From positions 1,025,990 to 1,089,989 of the forward strand of contig NZ_BMLX01000002.1 in NCBI RefSeq assembly GCF_014645535.1: a stretch of DNA of 64,000 nucleotides. The letters run 5' to 3'. This stretch comes from Silvimonas iriomotensis (lineage in GTDB: Bacteria > Pseudomonadota > Gammaproteobacteria > Burkholderiales > Chitinibacteraceae). A program made the translations under genes and the position numbers. How positions within the stretch are numbered: position 1 is the first letter of the stretch; every line of letters begins with the position of its first letter. The notes below the pieces were generated by a model, which saw only the letters and a list, made by a program, of their open reading frames with translations, did not search any database and had not been told where the DNA came from. Shown piece after piece: positions 63,926-64,000 of this stretch.

Positions 63926-64000
63926 GTCTGGCAATGTCCTACTTTCACACGGGTAATCCGCACTATCATCGGCGCTAAGTCGTTTCACGGTCCTGTTCGG
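63926..64000 (-). rRNA. rrf: 5S rRNA, 3' part (continues beyond the window)
   Basis: The minus strand reads CCGAACAGGACCGTGAAACG, then TTAGCGCCGATGATAGTGCG, and ends in GTGTGAAAGTAGGACATTGC followed by CAGAC. This is the 5S pattern: loop C, the GAUGGUAGU-like helix IV and the GUAGGxCAUxGCCAG end. The 5' part is outside the window. It implies a full rRNA operon to the right on the minus strand. The exact 3' end is uncertain by a few bases. Confidence 0.88.

Overview
The window is a piece of a GC-rich betaproteobacterial chromosome. A Neisseriales / Chitinibacteraceae-type host (Silvimonas- or Chitinibacter-like) fits best. This rests on the gene mix: a separate rfaE2 gene instead of a fused HldE, an rnfABCDGE operon, a cyoABCDE bo3 oxidase, a GH18 chitinase and a secreted GH64 beta-1,3-glucanase. 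The genus is an inference; no 16S gene is present. A 5S rRNA 3' end and its terminator lie at the right edge.

Left core (1-20084): a DnaQ-type exonuclease cut by the window edge, proS, an amidase/membrane-protein pair, an imelysin-like protein, a small tautomerase, a PhnD-type binding protein, trmO coupled to a patatin lipoprotein, and recG. Next come lrgB/lrgA, packed onto the 3' end of a complete rnfABCDGE operon (minus strand), then pyrD and folD, then a tRNA-Pro/tRNA-Arg/tRNA-His cluster with a good sigma70-type promoter.

Integrated element (20065-39961, about 19.9 kb): a tyrosine recombinase gene sits just downstream of tRNA-His, and a perfect 20-bp copy of the tRNA 3' end recurs at 39942-39961, so both attachment sites can be placed to the base. 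Inside are a superfamily 3 helicase, an orphan 'mobile mystery protein A' regulator, an SSB-like protein, a replication-relaxation-type protein and putative origin/operator repeats. The cargo is a complete type II CBASS anti-phage operon (HNH-SAVED effector with an unusual N-terminal extension, CD-NTase, E1-E2 Cap2, JAB Cap3), a secreted Sel1-repeat protein, a GmrSD-like DUF262/DUF1524 nuclease, a small regulator-like gene with a palindromic operator, and a three-gene unit made of two tandem paralogues of unknown function plus a helix-turn-helix protein. No relaxase or conjugation gene was recognised.

Right core (39962-64000): cyoABCDE, the GH64 glucanase with two CBM56 modules, an acyltransferase, a DUF2164 protein, a protein-tyrosine-phosphatase-like enzyme, a LysR regulator divergent from two pirins, exonuclease I, a bile-acid:sodium symporter-family protein, a GH18 chitinase with no visible signal peptide, a RidA-family protein, an acyl-CoA desaturase, MscS coupled to rfaE2, a ferritin-like diiron protein, cardiolipin synthase and the 5S rRNA end.

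The most useful places for a second look are the extended Cap5 effector, the tandem paralogue operon at 37688-39713, and the two repeat clusters (TGASTCA at 23840-23955, TTTTGACRTCAAAA at 26771-26804). CBASS is a known system. The paralogue operon and the Cap5 extension are the parts I could not assign.
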